NCBI RefSeq assembly: GCF_002982075.1
Contig: NZ_PUEJ01000006.1
Location: 1-64,000 of the forward strand
Source of the DNA: Labrys okinawensis
GTDB lineage: Bacteria > Pseudomonadota > Alphaproteobacteria > Rhizobiales > Labraceae
DNA length: 64,000 nucleotides
Direction: 5' to 3'
Under the pieces are notes generated by a model. It was not told where the DNA came from. It searched no databases and worked only from the letters and a program-made list of their open reading frames with translations. The position numbers and the translations under genes were made by a program. Positions 7,866 to 16,665 of this stretch are shown piece by piece. Each line of letters starts with the position of its first letter. Within the stretch, counting starts at the first letter, position 1.

Positions 7866-9539
7866 ATGCCGATCAACGAGCGTTCCCGGCATATCACGCA
7901 GGGCGTCGCCCGCTCGCCCAACCGGGCGATGTATTATGCCCTCGGCTATGAGAAGGCCGATTTCGACAAGCCGATGATCGGCATCGCCAACGGCCATTCC
8001 ACCATCACGCCCTGCAATGCCGGCCTGCAGCCCTTGGCCGATGCGGCCGCGGCCGCCATCAAGGCGGCCGGCGGCAACCCGCAGCTCTTCGGCACGCCGA
8101 CCATTTCGGACGGCATGTCGATGGGCACCGAGGGCATGAAATATTCGCTGGTCTCGCGCGAAGTCATCGCCGACTGCGTCGAGACCTCGGTGCAGGGCCA
8201 ATGGATGGACGGCGTGCTGGTGCTCGGCGGCTGCGACAAGAACATGCCGGGCGGCATGATCGGCATCCTGCGCGCCAATGCCCCGGCGATCTATGTCTAT
8301 GGCGGCACCATCAAGCCCGGCCGCTGGAAGGGCCAGGACCTCTCCATCGTCTCCGCCTTCGAGGCGGTCGGCTCCTTCATGGCCGGCACCATGAGCCAGG
8401 AGGATTTCGACGGCATCGAGCGCAATGCCTGCCCGACCACCGGTTCGTGCGGCGGCATGTACACCGCCAACACCATGAGCTCCTCCTTCGAGGCGCTCGG
8501 CATGTCCCTGCTCAACTCGGCCAACATGGCCAATCCCGATCAGGAGAAGATCGACAGCGCGGCGCAATCCGGCCGCGTGCTGGTGGAGGCGGTGAGGCAA
8601 GGCATCAAGCCGCGCGACATCGTCACCCGCAAGGCGATCGAGAACGCCGTGGCGCTGATCATGGCGACCGGCGGCTCGACCAATGCGGTCCTGCATTACC
8701 TCGCCATCGCCCACGCCGCCGAGGTCGAATGGACGCTCGACGATTTCGAGCGCATGCGCCGCAAGGTGCCGGTGATCTGCGACCTCAAGCCCTCGGGCAA
8801 ATACATGGCCGTCGACCTGCACAAGGCCGGCGGCGTACCGCAGGTGCTCAAGCTCCTGCTCAATGCCGGCCTCCTGCATGGCGATTGCCTCACCATCACC
8901 GGGCGGACCCTGGCCGAGGAACTCGCAGCGGTGCCGGACGAGCCGCGCGCCGACCAGGACGTCATCCGCCCCGTCGACAAGGCGATCTATCGCGAAGGGC
9001 ATCTCGCCATCCTCAAGGGCAATCTCGCCGAGGGCGGGGCCGTGGCCAAGATCACCGGCCTGAAGAGCCCCTATATCAGCGGCCCAGCCCGGGTGTTCGA
9101 CGATGAACAGTCGGCCATGGACGCGATTCTATCGGACGCGATCAAACCGGGTGACGTCGTGGTGCTACGCTATCTCGGCCCCAAGGGCGGGCCTGGCATG
9201 CCGGAAATGCTGGCGCCGACCTCCGCCATCATCGGCCGCGGCCTGGGCGACAGCGTCGGCCTGATCACCGACGGGCGCTTCTCGGGCGGCACCTGGGGCA
9301 TGGTGGTCGGCCATGTGACACCCGAGGCCTATGAGGGCGGTACCATCGCTTTGGTCCAGGAGGGCGACACCATCACCATCGACGCCCGCCGCCAGAGCCT
9401 GCAGCTGGAGGTCGACGACGCCGAACTCGCGAAGCGCCGCGCCGCCTGGCGCCAGCCCGCACCCCGCTATACGCGCGGCGTGCTCGCCAAATTCGCGGCA
9501 CTCGCCCGCCCGGCCAGCGAGGGGGCGGTGACGGGCTGA
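7866..9539 (+). CDS. ilvD: Dihydroxy-acid dehydratase
   Basis: IlvD dehydrates 2,3-dihydroxy-isovalerate and 2,3-dihydroxy-3-methylvalerate in valine and isoleucine synthesis, using an iron-sulfur cluster. The 557-residue protein shows the three cluster cysteines in family context: TITPCNAG (Cys50), [10 protein letters not shown] (Cys123) and [16 protein letters not shown] (Cys195), plus the C-terminal [12 protein letters not shown] and [11 protein letters not shown] motifs. The ATG at 7866 follows GGAGG by five bases. It is shorter than E. coli IlvD (616) but within the range of the shorter IlvD/Edd clade, so a sugar-acid dehydratase cannot be fully excluded. Divergent LysR gene upstream. 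Confidence 0.9.
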   Translation: MPINERSRHITQGVARSPNRAMYYALGYEKADFDKPMIGIANGHSTITPCNAGLQPLADAAAAAIKAAGGNPQLFGTPTISDGMSMGTEGMKYSLVSREVIADCVETSVQGQWMDGVLVLGGCDKNMPGGMIGILRANAPAIYVYGGTIKPGRWKGQDLSIVSAFEAVGSFMAGTMSQEDFDGIERNACPTTGSCGGMYTANTMSSSFEALGMSLLNSANMANPDQEKIDSAAQSGRVLVEAVRQGIKPRDIVTRKAIENAVALIMATGGSTNAVLHYLAIAHAAEVEWTLDDFERMRRKVPVICDLKPSGKYMAVDLHKAGGVPQVLKLLLNAGLLHGDCLTITGRTLAEELAAVPDEPRADQDVIRPVDKAIYREGHLAILKGNLAEGGAVAKITGLKSPYISGPARVFDDEQSAMDAILSDAIKPGDVVVLRYLGPKGGPGMPEMLAPTSAIIGRGLGDSVGLITDGRFSGGTWGMVVGHVTPEAYEGGTIALVQEGDTITIDARRQSLQLEVDDAELAKRRAAWRQPAPRYTRGVLAKFAALARPASEGAVTG

Positions 9540-9545
9540 CGCGGT

Positions 9546-9655
9546 GTTCCAAGGGCGGACTGGAAGTCCGGGGTCCCAGCCGCGGCGTCTCCAGAGCGAA
9601 CCTGGCAGACGTCACGCGGGGAACGGCGCGGCTGGGACCGCGGACATCCTGTCCA
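9546..9655. repeat. Interspersed repeat family D, copy 1
   Basis: Begins TTCCAAGGGCGGAC, includes GCAGACGTCACGCGGG, and ends GCGGCTGGGACCGCGGACATCC in its last third. The copy at 31606-31701 has the same order of blocks (GTTCCAAGGGCGGAC, GCCGACGTTGCGCGGG, GCGGCTGGGACCGCGG). Confidence 0.65.
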
Positions 9656-9678
9656 CCTCTTCCCTTCCAAGGCGCTTG

Positions 9679-9702
9679 ATTAGGAAACGATCATTTCCTA
9701 AT
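9679..9702. promoter_or_regulatory. Palindromic TetR operator 1
   Basis: ATTAGGAAA and TTTCCTAAT form perfect 9-bp arms around CGATCA, ending 8 bp before the start codon of the TetR gene. The core is repeated almost exactly in front of the next gene (10340-10363), which marks both as binding sites for this regulator and implies self-repression. Confidence 0.85.
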
Positions 9703-9710
9703 CTCCTTCC

Positions 9711-10325
9711 ATGTCCATCTCCCTCACCGATTCCCCGCGCCAGGCCGGCCGGCCCCGGGAGTTCGATCTCGACGCCGCGCTCGACAAGGCGATTCTCGCG
9801 TTTCGCGAGCGCGGCTATCATGCCGCCTCGATCGCCGATCTCGGCAAGGCGATGGAGCTGACGGCAGGCAGCCTCTACAAGGCCTTCAAGGACAAGCGCA
9901 CCCTCTACGTCGCGGCCCTGGAACGCTATACCTCACTGCGAAATGCCGGCCTGCGGGCCCGCATGGAAGGGCTGCCCACCGGCCGCGAAAGGCTGCGCGC
10001 CGTGCTCGATTTCTATGTCGATTCCGCCCATGACCTCGAAGGCCGCCGCGGCTGCCTGGTCGTCGGCAGCGCCGTCGAACTGGTGACCCTGGATGACGAT
10101 CTCGCCGAGCTGGTCGCGCAGGCGCTGCGCCGCAACGAGGCGCTGCTGATCGAGCTGATCCGGCGGGGACAGACTGACGGCTCGGTCAATCCGTATCTCG
10201 ACCCGTCCGAGGCGGCGCGCACCCTCCTGTGCGTCCTGCTCGGCATGCGCGTGATCGGCAAGACCGGCCGCCGGCACGGCGACATGGCCGCCATCGTGGA
10301 TCTCGCCCTGAAGGTGCTCGACTGA
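9711..10325 (+). CDS. TetR/AcrR family transcriptional regulator
   Basis: The 204-residue protein has an N-terminal TetR helix-turn-helix (RPREFDLDAALDKAILAF, then AASIADLGKAMELTAGSLYKAF with KDKRTLY) and a C-terminal ligand domain with a GCLVVGSAVEL segment of the type found in the C-terminal family containing YcfQ-like and LmrA/YxaF-like regulators. It is flanked on both sides by the same palindrome, one in its own leader and one before the oxidoreductase gene 52 bp downstream, so it most likely represses both. The inducer is unknown; a reactive electrophile or aldehyde would suit the target gene, but that is inference. Confidence 0.92.
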   Translation: MSISLTDSPRQAGRPREFDLDAALDKAILAFRERGYHAASIADLGKAMELTAGSLYKAFKDKRTLYVAALERYTSLRNAGLRARMEGLPTGRERLRAVLDFYVDSAHDLEGRRGCLVVGSAVELVTLDDDLAELVAQALRRNEALLIELIRRGQTDGSVNPYLDPSEAARTLLCVLLGMRVIGKTGRRHGDMAAIVDLALKVLD

Positions 10326-10339
10326 GTTTTCTTCGGCCA

Positions 10340-10363
10340 ATTCGGAAACGATCATTTCCAAAT
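10340..10363. promoter_or_regulatory. Palindromic TetR operator 2
   Basis: ATTCGGAAA and TTTCCAAAT around CGATCA: the same 16-bp core GGAAACGATCATTTCC as operator 1, with one mismatch between the arms. It ends 14 bp before the start of the oxidoreductase gene and overlaps the likely promoter region. Confidence 0.85.
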
Positions 10364-10377
10364 AAGGAGTCTCGATC

Positions 10378-11256
10378 ATGCAAGTCGGTTTTCTGGGCCT
10401 CGGCACCATGGGCTTGCCCATGGCCGCCAATCTGGTGAAGGCAGGCTACCGCGTGCGGGCCTGGAACCGCTCGCAGGAGCCGGTTGCCCGCGTCGCGGCG
10501 CTGGGGGCGGAGCCGGCCGCCGCCCCGGCCGAAGCAGCGGAGGGCGCCGAAGTGCTGATCGCCATGCTGGCGGACGATGAGGCGAGCCGGGACGTCCTGC
10601 TCACCCAGGGCGTGCTGGAGGCCCTCGCCAGGGGCGCCGTCCTGGTGAACATGGCGACCGTCTCGGTCGCCTTCACCCGCGACCTCGCGGCCGAGCATAA
10701 GGCGCGCGGCCTCTTCTATGTCGCCGCCCCGGTGCTCGGGCGCGTGAACGTGGCCGAAGCCGGCCAGCTCAACATCCTGGCGGCGGGCGATGCCACCCAG
10801 CTCGACCGCGTCCAGCCCCTGTTCGACGTGCTAGGCCAGAAGACCTGGCGCTTCGGCGACCGCCCCGAACAGGCCGCGGCCGTGAAGCTCGCCGCCAATT
10901 TCATGATCGCCAGCGCCATCGAGACCATGGCCGAGGCGGCGACGCTGGCATCAGGCCATGGCGTGGCCAAGGCCGCCTTCCTGGAGATGCTGACCTCGAC
11001 CATCTTCGCCGCGCCGCCCTATAAGGGCTATGGCGCCGCCATCGCCGAGGAGCGCTTCGAGCCCGCCGGCTTCAAGCTCTCGCTCGGCCTGAAGGATGTG
11101 CGCCTGGCCCTGGCGGCGGCGGATGCCGTCAATGTGCCCCTGCCCTTCGCCGGCGTGCTGCGCGACAACCATCTGGACGCCCTGGCCCATGGCGAAGGCC
11201 ATCTCGACTGGGCCGCGCTCTCGCGCGTCGCCGAGCGGCGTGCCGCACAGAAATGA
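10378..11256 (+). CDS. NAD(P)-dependent oxidoreductase, 3-hydroxyisobutyrate dehydrogenase/GLYR family
   Basis: A beta-hydroxyacid dehydrogenase-type enzyme; candidates are 3-hydroxyisobutyrate, tartronate semialdehyde or glyoxylate/succinic semialdehyde reduction. The 292-residue protein opens MQVGFLGLGTMGLPMAANL with the GxGxxG dinucleotide motif, has the substrate-binding strand FYVAAPVLGR in place of the common DAPVSGG, and the catalytic lysine in AVKLAANFM. The altered substrate loop argues against a standard 3-hydroxyisobutyrate dehydrogenase. It is preceded by AAGGAG and by operator 2 and is probably induced through the TetR protein. Confidence 0.88.
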   Translation: MQVGFLGLGTMGLPMAANLVKAGYRVRAWNRSQEPVARVAALGAEPAAAPAEAAEGAEVLIAMLADDEASRDVLLTQGVLEALARGAVLVNMATVSVAFTRDLAAEHKARGLFYVAAPVLGRVNVAEAGQLNILAAGDATQLDRVQPLFDVLGQKTWRFGDRPEQAAAVKLAANFMIASAIETMAEAATLASGHGVAKAAFLEMLTSTIFAAPPYKGYGAAIAEERFEPAGFKLSLGLKDVRLALAAADAVNVPLPFAGVLRDNHLDALAHGEGHLDWAALSRVAERRAAQK

Positions 11257-11274
11257 CGGACGGGAGAGCACTCC

Positions 11275-12054
11275 TCAGGACGCCGGCGCCACGGTGGCAT
11301 CTGCCAGTGCCGCCGAAGCCCGCCGCACGATCTCGGCCTTGAGGCCATCGGCGTCGCCGGCCTTGGCCCAGGCCTGCACGGCGACGTCGACGCCCTTGTC
11401 GGTAAAGCCGGACAGCACGATCGAGGCGGCCGGCAGCGGCAGCACCCGGCCGTCGCGGCTGAGGAAATCGCGGATGGCGCCGGAAACTGCCTCGGCATTG
11501 CCGCCATAGGGCACGGGCACCTTCACATTGACGCTGCGGGTGGGATAGGCCGAGACATTGGTGATCGGCGAGCCCCAGACCTGCCCGTTCGGAATGAGCA
11601 CCTGCACATTGTCGCCGCTGGCGAGCTCGGTCATGAACAGATTGAGGTTCTTGACCGTGCCGGCCTTGCCGGCCACCTCGATACTGTCGCCGAGCTGGAA
11701 AGGCCGGAACAGCAGCAGCATCACGCCCGCCGCCATGTTCGAAAGCGTGCCCTGCAGCGCCAGGCCGATGGCCAGTGAAGCGGCGCCCAGCACGGCCACG
11801 AGGCTGGTGGCCTGGATGCCGATCACCTGCAGGATCAGGACGAAGACCAGCACCAGCACGCCGTAGCGCACCAGGCTCGACAGGAAGGCGGTGACGATCG
11901 GGTCCATGCGCGAGGTCGCCGTGAGGGTCCTGGCGGTCAGGCGCTCCAGCATGCCGGCCGCCCACCAGCCGATCAGCGTGATCACCAGGGCACCCAGGCA
12001 GTTGATGCCATAGAGAATGAACAGGTTTCCAAGTCCGTTGAGGTCGATCGGCAA
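11275..12054 (-). CDS. Small-conductance mechanosensitive channel (MscS family)
   Basis: An inner-membrane channel opened by membrane tension in hypo-osmotic shock. About 259 residues with three N-terminal membrane spans (LFILYGINCLGALVITLIG, YGVLVLVFVLILQVIG, then the pore helix LVAVLGAASLAIGLALQGTLSN with the Ala/Gly packing face) and the beta domain starting LLLFRPFQLGDSIEV. The start is set at a TTG (12054) because a full AGGAGG sits 6 bases upstream; an ATG 15 codons earlier has no such signal. It is convergent with the oxidoreductase gene, 18 bp apart. Confidence 0.92.
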   Translation of the reverse strand: MPIDLNGLGNLFILYGINCLGALVITLIGWWAAGMLERLTARTLTATSRMDPIVTAFLSSLVRYGVLVLVFVLILQVIGIQATSLVAVLGAASLAIGLALQGTLSNMAAGVMLLLFRPFQLGDSIEVAGKAGTVKNLNLFMTELASGDNVQVLIPNGQVWGSPITNVSAYPTRSVNVKVPVPYGGNAEAVSGAIRDFLSRDGRVLPLPAASIVLSGFTDKGVDVAVQAWAKAGDADGLKAEIVRRASAALADATVAPAS

Positions 12055-12494
12055 GGGGAGCCTCCTGTGGCGGGGAGCGGGCGGGCCTCCCGATAGCATG
12101 ACCGGGTGGCACGCCTAAAGCCCTTGCGGCCTGCCGAGATCGACGGATCTCACAACGGCCTCTCGAAAAGCGTTCCCCGCCGGCGGGGCAATCGCGTTTG
12201 CATCGTCGATGCCGTCTGGGCCATCCGGCCGGTGGGCCGGGCAGGCATGCCGTGATTCGGGGCGACAGGCTCGATCGCACCGCTTGAACGCAGCCGCAAG
12301 TCGCGAACCGCTCTACCGTTTAATACCGTTGACTATCATGGCGGCGCAAAGCAGCACGTCAACATAACCAACAAGTATTAAGCAACCGGTTTAATTCTCT
12401 AATCCGTCTGGGCGACTTTCAGAGGTAGGAAATTACGGGATATGCTGCCGGACAGATAAGTTCCGATCATCTCTCAAATCTACGGGGGAATACT
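12055..12494. other. Gene-free stretch, 440 bp
   Basis: Holds the leader of mscS at the left and, from about 12310, an AT-richer part likely to contain the promoter of the 12495 gene. No convincing reading frame, RNA gene or large palindrome was seen. Confidence 0.4.
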
Positions 12495-12893
12495 ATGCAT
12501 TTCCTGTTTCTTCCCCGAGTTACGAGAACACATTATCCCTTCCTCGAAGAATTATTGTCCCTGCATATCCCCTATGCGGATTGGCTGCGGCTGGTGGCCG
12601 ACTGGCGCGAAGCGGGCAAGGTGCAAGGCTTCACCGTGCGCTACATGACGGTCAATCCCTATGAATTGCGCCGCTGGCTGCCGGCGGACTCGGGTCCCGC
12701 CAGCCTCGCCCAGCTGCTGCAATTCACCGACTGGGTCGGCAATGGCCGGTCGGGCGACCCCTTCGCCTCCGCGATGGTACCCGGCAATCTGGATACGAAG
12801 CATCCCGGAGGCACGCCTCATTCGGGCGGACCGCCCGGCCATTCCTGGGAAGCTCGCGAGGACAACAGGACCTTGCGGACCGCGATTTCCTGA
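12495..12893 (+). CDS. Hypothetical protein
   Basis: Not recognised. The 132-residue frame begins MHFLFLPRVTRTHYPFLEELL; the first 90 or so residues look like a real protein (aromatic-rich, with ADWREAGKVQGFTVRYMTVNPYELRRWL split over the middle), while the last 40 (GGTPHSGGPPGHSWE) are low complexity and may be readthrough into non-coding sequence. ACGGGGGAA precedes the ATG at a good distance and the upstream DNA is AT-rich like a promoter. No membrane span or signal peptide. Confidence 0.5.
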   Translation: MHFLFLPRVTRTHYPFLEELLSLHIPYADWLRLVADWREAGKVQGFTVRYMTVNPYELRRWLPADSGPASLAQLLQFTDWVGNGRSGDPFASAMVPGNLDTKHPGGTPHSGGPPGHSWEAREDNRTLRTAIS

Positions 12894-13182
12894 CGCGCCT
12901 CCCCTTCGCGCAGGGCGCCGCCGGGCATGAGCCACGCAGGCGAGCCCGAGGCCTTGCTTTGTCCAGCACGGCGCCGCTCATGCAGTGGACGCGCCCGGCC
13001 GGCTGGCAGCGAAAGGGGCACGTCCACCAGCGAGCCCGATGGTCGAGATCCGCCGCAGCTGCGTCCCCGCTGTCGAGGCAGCCGGATGGGAGAAGCGCCG
13101 GCCTCTTCCCATCCGCTCTTAACGCGCTCACCGCGTCCGTGCTAGCGTCCCGCCCCAACGATAAGACAATCGGGAGCGAGCG

Positions 13183-14394
13183 ATGGCCGGGTCGAGCGTC
13201 TATGTGGCGGGAACTTTCGATACCAAGGGAACCGAGCTCGATTTCGTGGCCGATCGCATCCGTGCCCATGGGCTCGACGTCACCCGGGTCGACCTTTCCA
13301 CCAGCGGCTCGGAGAGTGACGTCGAGGTAGGGTCTGCCGCCGTGGCGGCCAGCCATCCCGGCGGGGCCGAGGCGGTGTTCACCGGCGATCGCGGCTCGGC
13401 CGTCAGCGCCATGGCGCTCGCCTTCGCCCGCTTCATCGCAACGCGCGACGACGTCGCCGGCCTGATCGGCCTCGGCGGCTCGGGCGGCACGGCCCTGGTC
13501 GCGCCCGCCATGCGGGAATTGCCGGTCGGCACGCCCAAAGTGATGGTTTCCACCGTTGCCTCCGGCAATGTCGCCGCCTATGTCGGCCCCAGCGACATCA
13601 CCATGATGCACTCGGTGACGGACGTGGCCGGGCTCAACCGCATCTCGCGCGTGGTGATGAGCAATGCCGCCAATGCGATTGCCGGCATGGCGCGGGGCCG
13701 GGCAGAGGCAGCCCCCGAGGCCGACGACAAGCCGGCCGTCGGCCTCACCATGTTCGGGGTGACCACGCCTTGCGTGAACCAGCTCGTCGACGATCTCTCC
13801 GCCGACTATGACTGCCTGGTCTTCCACGCCACCGGCATAGGCGGCCAGTCGATGGAAAAGCTGGTCGATTCGGGCCTGATCGCCGGCGTGCTCGACGTCA
13901 CCACCACCGAAGTCTGCGACCTGCTGTTCGGCGGCGTGCTGGCGGCGACCGAAGACCGCTTCGGCGCCATCGCCCGCACCAAGGTGCCCTATGTCGGCTC
14001 CTGCGGCGCGCTCGACATGGTCAATTTCGGGGCGCTCGACAGCGTGCCGGAGCGCTATCGCGGCCGCAATCTCTATGTCCACAACCCGCAGGTCACGCTG
14101 ATGCGCACCACGGCGGCGGAGAATGCGCAGATGGGCCGCTGGATCGGCGAGAAGCTCAACCAATGCGAGGGCGAGGTGCGCTTCCTCATCCCCGAAGGCG
14201 GTGTTTCGCTCCTCGATGCGTCCGACATGCCCTTCCATGATCCGGAGGCCGACGCCGCCCTGTTCGCGGCGCTGGAGGCGACAATCCAGCAGACACCCCG
14301 GCGCCAGCTCATCCGCGTGCCCGCGGGGATGAACGATCCTGCCTTCGCGCAGGCCCTGCTGGCGAATTTCAAGAGCATTGTTGGAGAGCATTGA
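13183..14394 (+). CDS. Tm-1-like ATP-binding domain protein (UPF0261)
   Basis: The 403-residue protein matches UPF0261, the family of the N-terminal half of the tomato Tm-1 antiviral protein: [21 protein letters not shown] at the start, [19 protein letters not shown] (glycine-rich nucleotide-binding loop), [29 protein letters not shown] and [13 protein letters not shown]. The enzymatic role in bacteria is not known to me. Its stop and the next start overlap closely (TGATATG), so it is the first gene of a three-gene operon with the TIM-barrel partner and an SRPBCC protein. Confidence 0.9.
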   Translation: MAGSSVYVAGTFDTKGTELDFVADRIRAHGLDVTRVDLSTSGSESDVEVGSAAVAASHPGGAEAVFTGDRGSAVSAMALAFARFIATRDDVAGLIGLGGSGGTALVAPAMRELPVGTPKVMVSTVASGNVAAYVGPSDITMMHSVTDVAGLNRISRVVMSNAANAIAGMARGRAEAAPEADDKPAVGLTMFGVTTPCVNQLVDDLSADYDCLVFHATGIGGQSMEKLVDSGLIAGVLDVTTTEVCDLLFGGVLAATEDRFGAIARTKVPYVGSCGALDMVNFGALDSVPERYRGRNLYVHNPQVTLMRTTAAENAQMGRWIGEKLNQCEGEVRFLIPEGGVSLLDASDMPFHDPEADAALFAALEATIQQTPRRQLIRVPAGMNDPAFAQALLANFKSIVGEH

Positions 14395-14395
14395 T

Positions 14396-15232
14396 ATGGG
14401 CGCAAGCGCGCGCGAGAGTATCCTGGCACGGTTTCGCGGCATGATCGCGCAGGGACGACCGATCATCGGCGGCGGCGCCGGCACCGGCCTCTCGGCCAAA
14501 TGCGAGGAAGCCGGCGGCATCGACCTCATCGTGATCTACAATTCCGGCCGTTATCGCATGGCCGGCCGCGGCTCGCTCGCCGGCCTGCTCGCCTATGGCA
14601 ACGCCAATGAGATCGTGGTCGACATGGCCCGCGAGGTGCTGCCGGTGGTCAAGCACACGCCGGTGCTCGCCGGCGTCAACGGCACCGATCCCTTCTGCCA
14701 GTTCGGCCCCTTCCTCGATGGGCTCAAGAAGATGGGCTTCGCCGGCATCCAGAATTTCCCGACCGTCGGCCTGATCGACGGCAAGTTCAGGGCCAATCTG
14801 GAGGAAACCGGCATGGGCTACGCCCTGGAGGTCGATCTCATCCGCCTGGCGCGCGAGAAGGACCTCCTCACCACGCCCTATGTCTTCAATCCGGACGATG
14901 CGCGCGCCATGGCCCAGGCCGGGGCCGACATTATCGTCGCCCATATGGGCCTGACCACGGGCGGGGCGATCGGCGCCGATACCGCGCTCACCCTCGAAAG
15001 CTGCGTGGGCGAGATCAATGCCATCGCCGCCGCTGCGCGCGAAGTCTCGCACGGGATCATCGTGCTCTGCCATGGCGGGCCGATCGCCGAGCCGGAGGAC
15101 GCCCGCTTCATCCTGGCCAACTGCCCGGGCTGCCACGGCTTCTACGGCGCTTCCAGCATGGAGCGCCTGCCGGTGGAAAAGGCGCTGGTCGCCCAGACGC
15201 AGGCGTTCAAGAATCTCAGCATCAGCCAATAG
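14396..15232 (+). CDS. TIM-barrel protein, phosphoenolpyruvate hydrolase-like family
   Basis: The 278-residue protein matches the family annotated as phosphoenolpyruvate hydrolase or TIM-barrel signal-transduction protein, the counterpart of the C-terminal domain of tomato Tm-1. Markers are [61 protein letters not shown] in parts, and [12 protein letters not shown]. The start is the ATG two bases after the preceding stop, with GGAGAG upstream. Activity is inferred from the family; the fused plant homologue suggests the two proteins form a complex. Confidence 0.9.
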   Translation: MGASARESILARFRGMIAQGRPIIGGGAGTGLSAKCEEAGGIDLIVIYNSGRYRMAGRGSLAGLLAYGNANEIVVDMAREVLPVVKHTPVLAGVNGTDPFCQFGPFLDGLKKMGFAGIQNFPTVGLIDGKFRANLEETGMGYALEVDLIRLAREKDLLTTPYVFNPDDARAMAQAGADIIVAHMGLTTGGAIGADTALTLESCVGEINAIAAAAREVSHGIIVLCHGGPIAEPEDARFILANCPGCHGFYGASSMERLPVEKALVAQTQAFKNLSISQ

Positions 15233-15241
15233 GGGGAAACC

Positions 15242-15679
15242 ATGGCCAAGGCCTATGCGAGCGCGGTGATCGACGCGCCGATCGAGACCGTGTGGAAGCT
15301 CGTTCGCGACTTCAACGCCCTGCCGGACTGGCATCCGGCCATCGCCAAAAGCGAAATCGAGGACGGTCGCAGCGCCGATGCCGTCGGCGCCATCCGCTCC
15401 TTCCATCTCACCGACGGCGCCCATGTGCGCGAAAAACTGCTGGCGCTCGACGATGCCGGGCACACGCTCAGCTATAATTTCGTCAAGCCGGCCTTCCCGG
15501 TGGAGAATTACGTGGCCGTGATCCGCCTCCTGCCGATCACCGACGGCAACCGCACCTTCGCCGAATGGAGCGCGACCTTCGACGAAGCGCCCGACGACGC
15601 CGGCAAATTTGTCGAGATCGTCTCGACCCACGTCTTCGCAGCCGGCTGGAAGGCGTTGGGGGAGAAGTTGAGGGGGTAA
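15242..15679 (+). CDS. SRPBCC family protein (polyketide cyclase/dehydrase-like)
   Basis: A 145-residue START-like fold protein that would bind a hydrophobic ligand. It opens AYASAVIDAPIETVWKLVRDFNALPDWHP, the standard SRPBCC start, with the central IRSFHLTDGAHVREKL and the long C-terminal helix. AGGGGGA lies just upstream and the gene follows the TIM-barrel gene by 9 bp, so it is the third gene of that operon. No catalytic role can be assigned. Confidence 0.88.
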   Translation: MAKAYASAVIDAPIETVWKLVRDFNALPDWHPAIAKSEIEDGRSADAVGAIRSFHLTDGAHVREKLLALDDAGHTLSYNFVKPAFPVENYVAVIRLLPITDGNRTFAEWSATFDEAPDDAGKFVEIVSTHVFAAGWKALGEKLRG

Positions 15680-15760
15680 CGATGGCCTCCACGATCGGGG
15701 CAGATTGATTGTGCCTTCCCATGCAGGGCTCCGAATTCAAGTTAACGGGGCGCTGTCTTT

Positions 15761-15907
15761 TACCCTCCCCTGGAGGGGGAGGGTCGACGCGTAGCGTCGG
15801 GGTGGGGTGAAATCCTCAGATCACAACGAAGAAAACGGTGGATTTTCTGCCAAGAAGTCACCCCACCCCGGCCTTGCAGGCCGACCCTCCCCCTCCAGGG
15901 GAGGGTA
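15761..15907. repeat. Perfect 26-bp inverted repeat (family E)
   Basis: Arms at 15761-15786 and 15882-15907 are exact reverse complements starting TACCCTCCCCTGGAGG. A second inner pair (GGGGTGGGGTGA and TCACCCCACCCC) surrounds a 55-bp centre. The element lies between the SRPBCC gene and the ParDE module in a gene-free stretch. Confidence 0.8.
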
Positions 15908-15949
15908 GTCGCGCCCGCCATTAACCTGGATTCGGGTCCTGCTGCTCCA

Positions 15950-15978
15950 TGTCGCCAATATTGACAATATTGGCGACA
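15950..15978. promoter_or_regulatory. ParD operator palindrome
   Basis: TGTCGCCAATATT and AATATTGGCGACA are perfect 13-bp arms around GAC, 35 bp before the parD start. Size and place fit the autoregulatory operator of a ribbon-helix-helix antitoxin. Confidence 0.8.
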
Positions 15979-16013
15979 CATCCCATGATTCAGTATGAGT
16001 GAAGGATTGGCTC

Positions 16014-16280
16014 ATGGCCGCTGACAACAGCATCCACGTCCGCGTTGGCGGGCGGCTGCAGACGCATCTCCAGCAGCAGGTTGGCGAGAACGGCCTTTAC
16101 GAGAACGCCAGCGAATATATTCGGGCCCTGATCCGCCGTGATCTGCACAGCCAGGACGAGGCCTGGGACTGGCTGAAAAAGCAGCTCGAACCAGGATTGA
16201 GAGCTGCCGAAAGCGAATTCGTGGCGGTATCGGCCGAGGATGTCATTGCGCGAAACCAACGCCGAACCCGTACCCGTTAA
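16014..16280 (+). CDS. parD: Type II antitoxin, ParD family
   Basis: An 88-residue ribbon-helix-helix protein that would neutralise the ParE-type toxin encoded 14 bp downstream and repress the operon. The N-terminal strand-helix-helix is DNSIHVRVGGRLQTHLQ with GLYENASEYIRALIRRDL, the usual ParD pattern; the C-terminal tail would wrap the toxin. The ATG at 16014 with AAGGA seven bases upstream is preferred to a GTG five codons earlier. The 13-bp-arm palindrome in the leader is its likely binding site. Confidence 0.9.
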   Translation: MAADNSIHVRVGGRLQTHLQQQVGENGLYENASEYIRALIRRDLHSQDEAWDWLKKQLEPGLRAAESEFVAVSAEDVIARNQRRTRTR

Positions 16281-16294
16281 GCCTGTCATCGACA

Positions 16295-16651
16295 ATGGCA
16301 GGCTTCCTGTTCTACCCACCGGCAGATGCCGCACAAGACCGTATCTGGGATGACACGGTCGAGAAGTGGGGCGAAGACCAGGCGGTACGGTATATTCGCG
16401 GCCTGCACGAGCACTTGCAGAAGCTTTCCGAAAGACCCGCTGCCTGGCGCAGGCTGCCAGGCAATCTTGCTGTTCCGGCCGACCTCGAGCTTGAAGTCTA
16501 TTTCAGCCACTACCAACGCCACTATGTGTTCTTTCGCAAACTATCCGGCGGTCGAATTGGCGTTCTCAGCCTGCTGCATGACCGTATGGATGTGCCGGTC
16601 CGCCTGAACGAAGACCTTCAGGCATTGGCATCCCGCTCGGACGTTTCCTGA
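16295..16651 (+). CDS. parE: Type II toxin, RelE/ParE family
   Basis: A 118-residue ParE-like toxin: FLFYPPADAAQDRIWDDTVEKWG, then AVRYIRGLHEHLQKLSERP, and the C-terminal strands VYFSHYQRHYVFFRK and IGVLSLLHDRMDVPVRL. ParE toxins typically inhibit DNA gyrase; RelE relatives cut mRNA, and the sequence does not settle which. It is co-transcribed with parD, with a 14-bp gap. The 7-residue opening and the HYVFFRKL strand are as in other full-length members, so it looks intact. Confidence 0.9.
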   Translation: MAGFLFYPPADAAQDRIWDDTVEKWGEDQAVRYIRGLHEHLQKLSERPAAWRRLPGNLAVPADLELEVYFSHYQRHYVFFRKLSGGRIGVLSLLHDRMDVPVRLNEDLQALASRSDVS

Positions 16652-16665
16652 AGCTCGTTTCTTCT

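Noticed and set aside
6801..9002. 733-codon minus-strand frame over ilvD
   Set aside because: Only its last 306 codons are a gene (the LysR regulator); the part opposite ilvD is an antisense shadow caused by high GC.
12818..13027. Nudix-like string LMPGGALREGEARQEI on the minus strand
   Set aside because: Resembles part of a Nudix box but lacks the RE-xx-EE core and no flanking domain is found; at most a decayed fragment, more likely chance.
12724..14529. 601-codon minus-strand frame over the Tm-1-like gene
   Set aside because: Antisense to a recognisable gene and lacks any motif.
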